Origin: Cyclobacterium roseum
GTDB taxonomy: Bacteria > Bacteroidota > Bacteroidia > Cytophagales > Cyclobacteriaceae
NCBI RefSeq assembly: GCF_010119225.1
Contig: NZ_WNKF01000016.1
Coordinates: forward strand, 1-64,000
Length of the DNA stretch: 64,000 bases
Direction: 5' to 3'
In this document: positions 8,006 to 16,577 of the stretch, one piece after another
Numbering within the stretch: the first letter of the stretch is position 1
How the letters are laid out: every line of letters begins with the position of its first letter
Translations under genes and position numbers: made by a program
The notes under the pieces: generated by a model
The model's database searches: none
What the model was told of the DNA's origin: nothing
Seen by the model: only the letters and a program-made list of their open reading frames with translations

Positions 8006-8053
8006 AAAAATAATACACGAATTCAGCTTATTTTTTTCAAAGAGATCGGCTTT

Positions 8054-8461
8054 TTATGTTTTTTCTTTGAAATCCATGGAGATTGAATTTATACAATACC
8101 GGGTACCTCCCTTGTCTGACGGGCCATCTGGAAAGCGATGTCCTAAATGGCCGCCACAGACGGCACAACAAATCTCCTCCCGCACCATGCCGTGCGAATA
8201 ATCCATGGTAACGGTAATGGCATCTTTTGAAACCGGATGGGTAAAACTGGGCCAGCCGCATCCACTGTCGTATTTATCACGGCTGTGGAATATTTCATTC
8301 CCGCAGCCACGACATTCGTAAATACCTGTGGCCTTATTGAGATAATATTCTCCGGAAAAAGCCCTTTCTGTTCCTTTTTCCCTTAACACCCGGTAGGCAT
8401 CCGGATCCAACTTGCTTTTCCAATCTTCTTCACTCAGCTTTTTTGCGGCGTCATTTTCCAT
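8054..8461 (-). CDS. msrB: Peptide-methionine (R)-S-oxide reductase
   Basis: The 135-residue protein shows the full MsrB signature. Zinc-binding CxxC pairs are at Cys50/Cys53 and Cys99/Cys102, CGWPSF at 68-73, HLGHRFPDG at 105-113 and the catalytic Cys123 in RYCINSISMDF. It reduces the R epimer of methionine sulfoxide in damaged proteins. No signal peptide is present, so it acts in the cytoplasm. It follows the aminotransferase gene by 54 bases on the same strand and may share its transcript. Family assignment is secure. Confidence 0.95.
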   Translation of the reverse strand: MENDAAKKLSEEDWKSKLDPDAYRVLREKGTERAFSGEYYLNKATGIYECRGCGNEIFHSRDKYDSGCGWPSFTHPVSKDAITVTMDYSHGMVREEICCAVCGGHLGHRFPDGPSDKGGTRYCINSISMDFKEKT

Positions 8462-8515
8462 ACGATCCTTTCTTTATTTCTATACCATAACTCCTATTTA
8501 GCCGGAATGGTTTCG

Positions 8516-9694
8516 CTACGAATCGATGGATCGAATAATCTGGGAACAGGCAAATTCAATTTCCGAGCGACTAATTGTCAGGGGAGGGGCAATGCGCATG
8601 GCATTGTCACAAAACAAAAACCAATCGGTGATCACGCCATTATCTATGCACCGGTCAATGATCGGTTTCAGGACTTCAAAAGACTCGAAACTCAGGGCCA
8701 TCATTAGTCCTTTGTTTCGAATACCGGTTATTTTTGGATGCACCAGAAGCTTTTTGAACAAGTTGGCTTTATCGGCCACAGCCGCGACCAATGCCTCGTC
8801 CTGAATAACCTGAATGGTGGCCAGGGAAGCGGCAGCACTTACCGGATGTCCCCCAAAGGTGGTGATATGCCCCAAAAGAGGATTATTCTTTAATACTGAC
8901 ATGATCTCTCTGGACGAAATAAAAGCACCGATGGGCATGCCGCCGCCCATACCCTTGGCGCAGACCAGGATATCCGGTTGGATTCCAACATCCTCAAAAG
9001 CCCAGAATGTACCGGTTCTTCCGAATCCGGCCTGTATCTCGTCCAATATGAGAAGGGTTCCTGTTTCGTTGCACTTTTTTCTCAAGGCCTGAAAATAAGC
9101 CCTGTCAGCCACCCGTACGCCTGCCTCTCCCTGTACGGTTTCCAGGATTATGGCTGCTGTATCGGTCGTAATCGCTTCCAGGTGATCCTGATTTCCGTAA
9201 GCAATTTGGCGTATTCCGGGAACAAGCGGACGATAGGCTCGCTTAAATAGCTCATTTCCGCCGACGGAAAGTGCCCCATGGGAGGAGCCATGGTAGGCAT
9301 TTTCACAGGACAGTATTTCCCGGCGATTGGTGTACCTTTTAGCCAGTTTCAAGCCTCCTTCCACCGCCTCACTGCCACTGTTTACCAGGTAAACGTTGTC
9401 TAGGGGGTTGGGTAAGGTCTGTGTCAGTGCCTGCGCCAATAGGGCCTGGGGTTGTTGCACGTATTCGCCGTACACCATCAGGTGAAGGTACTTGTCCAGT
9501 TGTGCCTGTATGGCTGCGAGGACCTTTGGGTGCCGGTGGCCCACGTTACTTACCCCGATACCGGAAATCAGATCCAGGTACTGCTTTCCGTCCGGGCCGT
9601 AGAGAAAAACCCCCTCGGCTTTCTCTATTTCGATCATAAGCGGGAAATCGGTTGTCTGGGCTAAATGAGCAAGAAATAGTTGACGATTATTCAT
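8516..9694 (-). CDS. Class III PLP-dependent aminotransferase
   Basis: The 392-residue protein has the class III aminotransferase motifs: SGSEA for cofactor binding at 106-110, LDEIQAGFGRTG at 217-228 with the pyridoxal-nitrogen Asp218, and CAKGMGGGMPIG with the Schiff-base Lys247. It resembles acetylornithine, ornithine and 4-aminobutyrate aminotransferases. Without neighbouring arginine or GABA genes the amino donor cannot be fixed. No signal peptide. The gene diverges from the DUF1080 gene at 9906. A general aspartate aminotransferase-family label is the safest call. Confidence 0.85.
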   Translation of the reverse strand: MNNRQLFLAHLAQTTDFPLMIEIEKAEGVFLYGPDGKQYLDLISGIGVSNVGHRHPKVLAAIQAQLDKYLHLMVYGEYVQQPQALLAQALTQTLPNPLDNVYLVNSGSEAVEGGLKLAKRYTNRREILSCENAYHGSSHGALSVGGNELFKRAYRPLVPGIRQIAYGNQDHLEAITTDTAAIILETVQGEAGVRVADRAYFQALRKKCNETGTLLILDEIQAGFGRTGTFWAFEDVGIQPDILVCAKGMGGGMPIGAFISSREIMSVLKNNPLLGHITTFGGHPVSAAASLATIQVIQDEALVAAVADKANLFKKLLVHPKITGIRNKGLMMALSFESFEVLKPIIDRCIDNGVITDWFLFCDNAMRIAPPLTISRSEIEFACSQIIRSIDS

Positions 9695-9744
9695 GGATTG
9701 CGATGCAGTTTATTGGTCGTATCGGGTCGGGTTTACGAATGCTG

Positions 9745-9752
9745 CAAAAGTA
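9745..9752 (-). promoter_or_regulatory. -7 box of the aminotransferase gene
   Basis: Minus-strand TACTTTTG fits TAnnTTTG and lies about 50 bases before the start codon at 9694, in the divergent gap to the DUF1080 gene. No strong -33 match is visible. Confidence 0.35.
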
Positions 9753-9905
9753 CACATAGGACAGCGTTAAATAAAACCGAAACGAATCCCCGTCGGTTCA
9801 CACTGAATTGGCCGCAAACTTTAAATAATTTCCCCGGGATGAAGGATTATTTCATTCAAATCCCTTAATTTGATCCTTCAATAAACCATAAACTAAAAAA
9901 AACCT

Positions 9906-10667
9906 ATGAAATTTAAATGCCTTAGCTTGTTGTTACTGCTGGGATCAGTCAGTTCATTTTCCCTTTTTGCCCAGCAAAATGAAACCAAATTACCACCGGA
10001 AGCAACTGAATTCTACGAACCAAAAGTAAAGCCTGTCAGCCCGGGTAGCGAAAACCACCTTCCGCCTGCAGATGCGATCGTACTCTTCGGAGGAAACGAC
10101 TTGAATGCCTGGGTAAGTGAAAGAGATGGAAGTTTTCCCAAATGGAACGTGGAAGATGGGATTCTGACAGTAGCTCCCAGAACCGGCGGTATAAAGACCA
10201 AAGAAGCGTTTGGAGATGTTCAGGTACATATCGAATGGCGTGCACCTAGCGAAGTGGTAGGAAACGGACAGGGAAGAGGTAATTCCGGATTTTTCTTTAT
10301 GGGAAAATACGAGCTGCAAATTTTAGATTCCTACGATAACGAAACCTATTCGAACGGTCAGGCTGCCAGCATTTACAAGCAACATCCCCCCCTCGTTAAC
10401 GCCATGCGTGCTCCCGGGGAGTGGAATACCTACGACGCCGTATTCACGGCTCCCAGGTTCAATGAAGATGGAATGTTGATTTCACCGGCACGGATAACCG
10501 TTTTTCATAATGGCATTTTGGTACAAAATAATGTAGAGCTGAAAGGTCCTACCGAATACATCGGGATTCCTCATTATGTAGCCCATGCCGAAAAATTACC
10601 CTTCCATATTCAGGATCATAGTAATCCTGTTAGCTTTAGAAATATCTGGGTGAGAAAACTGGACTGA
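9906..10667 (+). CDS. Secreted DUF1080 (3-keto-disaccharide hydrolase-type) protein
   Basis: The 253-residue protein has a signal peptide (about 1-22, SLFAQ) and one DUF1080 domain. Its hallmarks are a strand-rich start (IVLFGGNDLNAWV), KWNVEDGILTV, and the GNSGFFFMGKYELQILDSY core. The fold is a concanavalin-like sandwich, and family members cleave or bind oxidised (3-keto) glycosides. The next gene, 29 bases downstream, encodes a Tat-exported Gfo/Idh/MocA oxidoreductase. This pairing fits a route in which a sugar C3 is oxidised and the glycosidic bond of the keto-sugar is then cut. The exact glycoside is unknown. Confidence 0.85.
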   Translation: MKFKCLSLLLLLGSVSSFSLFAQQNETKLPPEATEFYEPKVKPVSPGSENHLPPADAIVLFGGNDLNAWVSERDGSFPKWNVEDGILTVAPRTGGIKTKEAFGDVQVHIEWRAPSEVVGNGQGRGNSGFFFMGKYELQILDSYDNETYSNGQAASIYKQHPPLVNAMRAPGEWNTYDAVFTAPRFNEDGMLISPARITVFHNGILVQNNVELKGPTEYIGIPHYVAHAEKLPFHIQDHSNPVSFRNIWVRKLD

Positions 10668-10696
10668 AGTACTCGCTGGAATAACCCCATTAAATC

Positions 10697-12040
10697 ATGA
10701 ATTCAAGAAGAAAATTTTTACACCGGTCTTTACTGGCTTCGGCCGGAATGGCGGCTTTTCCCGCTGCGTTATCCGCAGGAGGATTGAATGCACCGTTTAG
10801 AAAAGTCGGCGCCAATGATCAGATCAACTTCGGCCTTATTGGATGTAAGGGCATGGGTTGGTCCAATATGAACAGCCATTTGCTTTTACCAGAAGTCAAT
10901 TGCGTAGCATTGGCAGATGTGGATCAGAATGTACTCGATCAACGCACCGAAGATGTCTATAAACTGAGGGGAAAGAGACCCAAACAATACAAGGATTACC
11001 GGCAGCTATTGGAAGACCCGGATATCGATGCCGTCATCATCGGAACGCCCGATCATTGGCATTGCCTGAACCTGATAGACAGCTTATCTGCCGGTAAACA
11101 CGCCTATACCGAAAAGCCATTGGCTAACAGTATAGAAGAGTGTAAGCTGATGGTAAAAGCGGCGGATCGTTACGGGAAGCTGGTGCAAGTAGGACAGTGG
11201 CAACGTAGCGGATCCCAATACGCCCAGGCCATCGATATGGTTAAATCCGGAAAACTGGGAAATATTCGTCTGGTGAAAACCTGGGCCTACCAGGGCTGGA
11301 TGAAGCCCGTGCCTGTAGTGCCTAACGCACAGCCTCCGGCGGGAGTCGATTATCAAATGTGGCTTGGCCCTGCTCCTGACAGGCCTTTTAATCCGAATCG
11401 GTTTCACTTTAATTTCCGCTGGTTTTGGGATTATGCCGGAGGGCTTATGACTGACTGGGGAGTACACGAGATTGACATTGCCCTGTTCGCCATGGGAGTC
11501 TCTGCCCCCAAGTCCATCATGGCTTCGGGTGGTAAATTGGCTTATCCGGATGATGCTTCGGAAACACCCGATACCCTGCAAACCGTTTACGAATACGATG
11601 GGTTTAACATGCTGTGGGAGCATGCTACGGGTATCGACGGAGGAAATTATGGAACCACGGAAGGAATCGCCTTTATTGGGAATAACGGAACCCTGGTGGT
11701 CAACAGGGGTGGCTGGAAAGTCATTGCGGAAACAGAAAATGTGAATGGCCAGCGAAAAGAGAAAATTGAAGCCATGGAGCTGGTCCGACCCGAAGGAAAT
11801 GCCCAGCGCATCCACTGCAAGAACTTTGTAGAATCCATCAAAGCAAACGACCCAACCATGCTTAATTGTGGCATAAAAACCGGGTCGGTGGCAGCCATCA
11901 ATGCCCATATGGGAAATGTCGCCTATAAACTAGGTGAAAAGATCTACTGGGATGCTGCCAAGGATCAGTTTACGAATAAAAAAGCCAATAAAATGATGAA
12001 GGCAGACTATCATAACGGCTGGAAACTCCCCAGCGTTTAA
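10697..12040 (+). CDS. Tat-exported Gfo/Idh/MocA family oxidoreductase
   Basis: The 447-residue protein opens with a twin-arginine signal (NSRRKFLHRSLLASAG). The NAD-binding Rossmann fold begins at about residue 44 (FGLIGCKGMG), the conserved GTPDHWH is near 116-122 and the EKP motif is at 139-141. The C-terminal substrate domain has the usual WDYAGGLMTDWGVHEIDI stretch, with His/Asp residues near the sugar. It is likely a periplasmic NAD(P)-dependent sugar dehydrogenase. It follows the DUF1080 gene closely, and a strong terminator lies just after it, so the two form an operon. The substrate is not determined. Confidence 0.85.
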   Translation: MNSRRKFLHRSLLASAGMAAFPAALSAGGLNAPFRKVGANDQINFGLIGCKGMGWSNMNSHLLLPEVNCVALADVDQNVLDQRTEDVYKLRGKRPKQYKDYRQLLEDPDIDAVIIGTPDHWHCLNLIDSLSAGKHAYTEKPLANSIEECKLMVKAADRYGKLVQVGQWQRSGSQYAQAIDMVKSGKLGNIRLVKTWAYQGWMKPVPVVPNAQPPAGVDYQMWLGPAPDRPFNPNRFHFNFRWFWDYAGGLMTDWGVHEIDIALFAMGVSAPKSIMASGGKLAYPDDASETPDTLQTVYEYDGFNMLWEHATGIDGGNYGTTEGIAFIGNNGTLVVNRGGWKVIAETENVNGQRKEKIEAMELVRPEGNAQRIHCKNFVESIKANDPTMLNCGIKTGSVAAINAHMGNVAYKLGEKIYWDAAKDQFTNKKANKMMKADYHNGWKLPSV

Positions 12041-12051
12041 TAGTTCTAAAT

Positions 12052-12085
12052 AAAAAAAGGGGCCAATTGGCCCCTTTTTTATTAG
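12052..12085. terminator. Bidirectional terminator between Gfo/Idh and bcp
   Basis: A perfect GGGGCCAATTGGCCCC palindrome is flanked by a run of A on the left and T on the right. It sits between convergent genes ending at 12040 and 12082, and can terminate transcripts from both sides. Confidence 0.9.
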
Positions 12086-12525
12086 TAATTTTCCAGCATG
12101 CGTTTTATGTGCGCTTTGGCATCCAGCATGTTTTGAAAAACATCCTTGATGTGATGATCCGCATCCAGCAGGTAGGTGATTCGCTTTGGAATTCGAATAA
12201 GCGGAACCAAGGCATCGTATTTTTCGCATACTTTGCCTGACGTATCGGAGAGCAATTCAAACGGTAGATCATGCTCTTTCTTGAAGCGGAGATGGGTGGG
12301 CATATCGTCCCGGCTAATTCCAATTACGGGTAGTTCCAATCCCCGGAAATCCTCAAACTGATCTCTGAATTCACACGCTTGAGCGGTACATCCACCGGTA
12401 AAATCCTTTGGATAAAAATAAACCACACAGGCTTTGCCTTTTAGATCATTTGATAGTGAAAATAACTTGCCGGACGTCGATGGCAAAGTGAAATCAGGTG
12501 CTTTTTGACCAATTTTTAATCCCAT
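12082..12525 (-). CDS. bcp: Thiol peroxidase of the Bcp/PrxQ type
   Basis: The 147-residue cytoplasmic protein shows the peroxiredoxin pattern YFYPKDFTGGCTAQACEF: peroxidatic Cys46 and, five residues on, resolving Cys51, the spacing typical of Bcp/PrxQ. It reduces hydrogen and organic peroxides using thioredoxin. Length matches the family. It stands alone on its strand, with a shared terminator at its 3' end and a 264-base upstream region carrying a short inverted repeat. Confidence 0.92.
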   Translation of the reverse strand: MGLKIGQKAPDFTLPSTSGKLFSLSNDLKGKACVVYFYPKDFTGGCTAQACEFRDQFEDFRGLELPVIGISRDDMPTHLRFKKEHDLPFELLSDTSGKVCEKYDALVPLIRIPKRITYLLDADHHIKDVFQNMLDAKAHIKRMLENY

Positions 12526-12591
12526 TTCTTTTTTGATTTATTACTTCAAATCCGCTACCTAATCCTATATTCAACTTATAAATAAAGGGTT

Positions 12592-12659
12592 AAACCTGTC
12601 AGGTTTCATCTACGCAACGTTTATTGTTGGCTGAATAGCAACAAAAACCTGACAGGTTT
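12592..12659. repeat. REP-like inverted repeat AAACCTGTCAGGTTT
   Basis: AAACCTGTCAGGTTT (12592-12606) and its exact reverse complement AAACCTGACAGGTTT (12645-12659) are 38 bases apart. Each arm is itself palindromic except at the central base. I recall similar CCTGTCAGG repeats scattered between genes in many Bacteroidota; they are usually treated as non-coding dispersed repeats. Only this copy is seen in the window. Confidence 0.65.
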
Positions 12660-12789
12660 GCGGATGTTAGGTAGTAACAAAACGAGGGGAAATTAGTTTA
12701 GAAACAGCCTGAAATATTCGGTTGAAAGGAACCAAAAGCAGTAATTTTCACTTATCCTAAAAGTTTTCTCACGAAGTAAATCGATTGGT

Positions 12790-13638
12790 TTGAGCAATGA
12801 TAGCGTCCGGCACATGTTGCTGGCTGGATTTTTTTTCGCCCTTATGAATGTGACGGTCAAATATTTGCCGCACATCCCTGCAATTGAAATCATTCTTTTC
12901 CGCTCTGTTTTTAGTTTTATATTCAGCTATATTTTGTTGAAAAAGCAGCGAGTACCCGTGATGGGGAATAACAAAAAACTGTTGATACTAAGGGGAGTGG
13001 TGGGCTCTATTGGCCTGATTACGTTTTTTTATACCTTGCAAAACATTCCGCTTGCCAGCGCGGTGACGATCCAATACCTGGGGCCTGTGTTTACCAGCAT
13101 TTTGGGGATTTTTATCGTCAGAGAAAGAGTCTTGCCGGTACAGTTTCTCTATTTTGCCGTGGCTTTTTCGGGTGTATTGATGATTGAGGGCTTTGATTCC
13201 CGAATTGATCCGGTGTTTTTAGGAATTGGGATTACCTCAGCCCTGTTTTCCGGCCTGGCCTATAATGTGATCCGCAAGCTGAAAAACACCGAACATCCCT
13301 TGGTAATCGTTTTTTATTTCCCATTGGTTACTACCCCGTTTGCCGGGTTGATCAGCTATTATTTCTGGGTAACTCCTCAAGGCTGGGATTGGGGCTTGCT
13401 GTTGTTGATTGGCGTTTTGACTCAGTTTGCACAGTATTTTATGACCATGGCCTATCAAAATGCCAACCTGGCGAAGGTAGCCAGCCTGAACTATGTGGGA
13501 ATCTTGTATGCCTTGGGATTCGGCTATGTTTTATTTGAAGAGACCTATAATCTATGGACGTATGGAGGCATGCTGCTGGTCCTTTCCGGGGTCATACTAA
13601 ACTTGCTTCACTCAAGAGGGGTTCCTTCAAATAAATAG
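12790..13638 (+). CDS. EamA/DMT-superfamily transporter
   Basis: The 282-residue protein has ten hydrophobic segments arranged as two EamA repeats, typical of drug/metabolite exporters of the inner membrane. Repeat one starts at MLLAGFFFALMNVTVKYL; repeat two begins near residue 145 (GIGITSALFSGLAYNVI). The annotated start is a TTG; an ATG eight codons later (12814) would also keep the first segment intact. Substrate cannot be told from sequence. The nicotinate phosphoribosyltransferase gene follows after 59 bases but has its own -7 box. Confidence 0.8.
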   Translation: MSNDSVRHMLLAGFFFALMNVTVKYLPHIPAIEIILFRSVFSFIFSYILLKKQRVPVMGNNKKLLILRGVVGSIGLITFFYTLQNIPLASAVTIQYLGPVFTSILGIFIVRERVLPVQFLYFAVAFSGVLMIEGFDSRIDPVFLGIGITSALFSGLAYNVIRKLKNTEHPLVIVFYFPLVTTPFAGLISYYFWVTPQGWDWGLLLLIGVLTQFAQYFMTMAYQNANLAKVASLNYVGILYALGFGYVLFEETYNLWTYGGMLLVLSGVILNLLHSRGVPSNK

Positions 13639-13669
13639 GTCAAAATATGGCATAAGAAGTCGAATCCTG

Positions 13670-13677
13670 TAAATTTG
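13670..13677 (+). promoter_or_regulatory. -7 box of pncB
   Basis: TAAATTTG matches TAnnTTTG and lies 20 bases before the ATG of the nicotinate phosphoribosyltransferase gene, giving a very short leader. No clear -33 TTTG at standard spacing. Confidence 0.35.
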
Positions 13678-13697
13678 GGTTTTATACCTACGTTTTT

Positions 13698-15179
13698 ATG
13701 AAAATCACCAAAGATCTCTACCAAAGCTCGCTGACTTTACTGACCGATTATTACCAATTTACCATGGCCTATGCTTACTGGAAGGCCGGTAAAGCGGAAG
13801 AAGAAGCCATATTTAATCTTTTTTTTAGAAAAAACCCTTTTCAGAGCGGATTCACCGTTGCCGCAGGGTTGGACTATATCATAGATTATTGTCGAAACAT
13901 GACCTTTGGCGACAAGGAATTGGCATTTTTAGCGGAAATGGTAGATAAAAAAGGTGAAAAAGTGTTTGAAGCGGAATTTATCAGCTACTTGAAACACATG
14001 ACCTTTAGCTGCGATATAGATGCCGTGGAAGAGGGGGAAGTGGTCTTTCCAAACATGCCGCTTGTTCGGGTAAAAGGCCCGCTGATTCAGTGCCAGCTTC
14101 TGGAGACACCTTTATTGAATATCATAAATTTTCAGACGCTGATTGCCACCAAGGCTTCTCGGATTGTGCTGGCCGCAAATGGCGATCCGGTGATGGAATT
14201 TGGTTTGAGAAGGGCTCAGGGGATAGATGGAGCGTTAGCGGCCAGCCGGGCTTCTTACATTGGTGGTTGTACCTCCACCTCTAATGTCATGGCTGCGAAG
14301 CTTTTTGATATTCCGGTCTCAGGCACGCATGCCCATAGCTGGATCATGTCTTTTGAAAACGAAATGGAGGCTTTTGAGGCTTATGCAGCGACGTTTCCAG
14401 ATAATACGACACTATTGGTGGACACCTATGATGTCATTCAGGGCGTTAAAAATGCCATTACCCTGGCCGGGAGATTAAGGGAAAATGGAAAACAACTGCA
14501 AGGGATCCGGATTGATTCTGGTGATTTGGCCTATTTCAGCAATCAGGCACGGGAAATGCTGGATGCAGCCGGATTTCCGGAGGTTAAGATAGTGGCCAGT
14601 AATGACCTGGACGAGCATATCATCACCTCCCTCAAAATGCAGGAGGCCTCTATAGATATTTGGGGCGTAGGGACCAAACTCGTTACGGCCTATGATCAAC
14701 CAGCCCTTGGGGCGGTTTACAAACTTTCTGCCCTTAAAAATCCTCAGGGAGAATGGGTGCCAAAAATTAAGTTATCCCAACAGTCGATTAAGATCAACAT
14801 TCCCGGGTATCATAACGTAATGCGTTTTACTTCCCGTGGAAAAGCCATGGCGGATATGATTTACCTGGAAGGAATGGAACATGGCAATTCCGTAACCATT
14901 ATTGACCCCATTGATCCTACCCGAAGAAAAAAGATCTCGGTGGAGAACGCCAGCACGGAAGTTTTGCTGAAACCCATATTCAAGAATGGAGAAAAAGTGT
15001 ACCCCAGACCCACCATTCACCAAATTCGTGAGAAGGCTCAAAATAGATTGGAAGCTTTTGATAAAACCCACAAGCGGCTTATTAACCCTCATATTTATCC
15101 GGTCGGTTTAGAGGCCGGATTATATGAATTCAGAACGAATCTGGTATTGAAGTTAAAATCCATGGACAATGGTACTTGA
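13698..15179 (+). CDS. pncB: Nicotinate phosphoribosyltransferase
   Basis: The 493-residue protein converts nicotinate and PRPP to nicotinate mononucleotide, the Preiss-Handler salvage step of NAD synthesis. The N-terminal LTDYYQFTMAYAYWK, the FGLRRAQG stretch and the SGTHAHSW segment near residue 210, with the histidine that is phosphorylated in this family, are all present. IRIDSGDL gives the phosphate-binding loop. Length is at the long end for the family, as in many Bacteroidota and Gram-positive enzymes. Cytoplasmic. No other NAD genes are nearby. Confidence 0.95.
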   Translation: MKITKDLYQSSLTLLTDYYQFTMAYAYWKAGKAEEEAIFNLFFRKNPFQSGFTVAAGLDYIIDYCRNMTFGDKELAFLAEMVDKKGEKVFEAEFISYLKHMTFSCDIDAVEEGEVVFPNMPLVRVKGPLIQCQLLETPLLNIINFQTLIATKASRIVLAANGDPVMEFGLRRAQGIDGALAASRASYIGGCTSTSNVMAAKLFDIPVSGTHAHSWIMSFENEMEAFEAYAATFPDNTTLLVDTYDVIQGVKNAITLAGRLRENGKQLQGIRIDSGDLAYFSNQAREMLDAAGFPEVKIVASNDLDEHIITSLKMQEASIDIWGVGTKLVTAYDQPALGAVYKLSALKNPQGEWVPKIKLSQQSIKINIPGYHNVMRFTSRGKAMADMIYLEGMEHGNSVTIIDPIDPTRRKKISVENASTEVLLKPIFKNGEKVYPRPTIHQIREKAQNRLEAFDKTHKRLINPHIYPVGLEAGLYEFRTNLVLKLKSMDNGT

Positions 15180-15237
15180 TCAAAAAAAGTGTATGGTTAA
15201 AAAGGGGCGCAGCCTAACTTTTTTTCTTTTCTAAATT

Positions 15238-15774
15238 TCACCATCGGGGCAATGGGGTACCTAATGCCACTATTTTGGGAAATGTGAAAGGATGATTTTG
15301 ACCCTCATCCAGTTTTTTCATTTTCATGATTTCCAGATTCCCACAAGAAAATGAAAGGACTCCCTCCTCATCAATTTCAAACGTATGTGCCGACTTGAGT
15401 ACGGTTAGGAAAATGTCTTCCCCATCCCCTTCACACCATTTCTCGGTCATTCCCATAAATCCGAGCACATCGATTCCATTTCCTTCCAGGTAGGTAAGAA
15501 TGCTGAAAATGTTGCATCCAGTATGTCCAATAGCGGTCTTATTAGCCGTGTCAAAATAAAGGGTAGGCTTCTTATCCGGAAATAGTTCTTCAAAGGGCTT
15601 GAACTTGTCGTAGATGTAACTCAATTCCCACAAGCCTTCCAGGTCTTTTTGAGAGGTGTTTTTATGGGACTTTTCGGGAAACGGTTCGATTTCTATGGTA
15701 TCCGGCATTTGCGCAAATCCTAAACCTGCCAGCATTGAAAACAATACTATCCATATCGGGAATATTTTTATCAT
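15238..15774 (-). CDS. Secreted META-like domain protein
   Basis: Starting at the ATG at 15774 the protein has 178 residues and a signal peptide (MIKIFPIWIVLFSMLAG, cleaved near FAQ). A TTG seven codons upstream is possible but would lengthen the signal awkwardly. The mature part has the pattern LEGLWELSYIYD, then IGHTGCNIFSI with a conserved Gly-Cys-Asn, then a Cys-containing MTEKWCEG loop. This resembles META/HslJ-type small beta domains of envelope proteins. The function is unknown; a role in envelope stress is only suggested by the family. Confidence 0.65.
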   Translation of the reverse strand: MIKIFPIWIVLFSMLAGLGFAQMPDTIEIEPFPEKSHKNTSQKDLEGLWELSYIYDKFKPFEELFPDKKPTLYFDTANKTAIGHTGCNIFSILTYLEGNGIDVLGFMGMTEKWCEGDGEDIFLTVLKSAHTFEIDEEGVLSFSCGNLEIMKMKKLDEGQNHPFTFPKIVALGTPLPRW

Positions 15775-15888
15775 GGTTATAGGGTTCAATGTCAAGTGAA
15801 ATATAACAATTAATTGATAAGATTAAAATGAAAAGCGCAAATATTAAGCCACTTTCAATTTGCATTAGATTAAACCCTATCAAAAAGT

Positions 15889-15924
15889 AAAAACCCTTTA
15901 GAAATAAGATTCTAAAGGGTTTTT
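15889..15924 (-). terminator. Terminator of the ferritin gene
   Basis: AAAAACCCTTTAGAA and its exact inverse TTCTAAAGGGTTTTT form a 15-base stem around a six-base loop, with T on the minus strand. It lies 16 bases beyond the ferritin stop codon. Confidence 0.85.
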
Positions 15925-15939
15925 CATTGCTAAATCAGC

Positions 15940-16485
15940 CTAAAGACCGTCGGTAGTGGCATGAAGCTTTCCTAGTTCCTGGTCTATGGTCCATAGCCCT
16001 ATGCCTTCTTCTCCGATAATTTCAAATATCTCCAAGGCCCTCCTCGCAAGGGTTTCTTCCTCCCTTTGCTCCGTCACATACCACTGCATAAAGCTGAAAG
16101 TGGCAAAGTCCTTTACATTAAAACAGTGGTCTACGATCAGATTGATGGATTTCGTTACCTCAATTTCATGTTCCAGAATCAATTCGAAGACCTCTCGAAG
16201 CGAGTTGAAGTTATGCCGAATGTTCGTAATTTCCGGTTGAACAGCATGCCCGCCAGCCTCATTGATGTATCGGAATAATTTCAGCATGTGCCCACGCTCT
16301 TCTTCGGCATGGTCGTATAAAAACCGTGCGGAATTCGTAAAGCCTTGCATTTCGGCCCAGGAGGCCATTGATAAGTAGTAGGCGGAAGACTTTCCTTCCA
16401 TTTCTACCTGCTTGTTGAGCTTTTGCTCTGTATCGGTAAGTAAGGACCTTTTTAAGGTTACAATTTCTCTTTCAACTGTTTTCAT
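15940..16485 (-). CDS. ftnA: Non-haem ferritin
   Basis: The 181-residue four-helix protein stores iron. Ferroxidase ligands are visible in EMEGKSSAYYLSMASWAE, in the HAEEERGHM motif around residues 59-67, and in the VTEQREEE stretch of the third/fourth helices. Similar bacterial FtnA proteins start nearer SLLTDTEQKL, so the first 14 residues are an extension or the true start is downstream; the first ATG is kept. Cytoplasmic. Single gene with its own terminator; no Fur box was identified by eye. Confidence 0.9.
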   Translation of the reverse strand: MKTVEREIVTLKRSLLTDTEQKLNKQVEMEGKSSAYYLSMASWAEMQGFTNSARFLYDHAEEERGHMLKLFRYINEAGGHAVQPEITNIRHNFNSLREVFELILEHEIEVTKSINLIVDHCFNVKDFATFSFMQWYVTEQREEETLARRALEIFEIIGEEGIGLWTIDQELGKLHATTDGL

Positions 16486-16577
16486 AGCGTGTATATAGTT
16501 ACATCTTTAACTTAAAAATAACGATTTTTTCATTAAAACAAGCCACTTTGAGAATGGAATTGACCATCTAAGACCTG

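Noticed and set aside
11084-11908. 274-codon minus-strand frame
   Set aside because: Antisense to the Gfo/Idh gene at 10697-12040, with no recognisable protein features.
15180-15237. Possible terminator between pncB and the META-like gene
   Set aside because: T-rich and A-rich runs are present but the stem is only about three base pairs.
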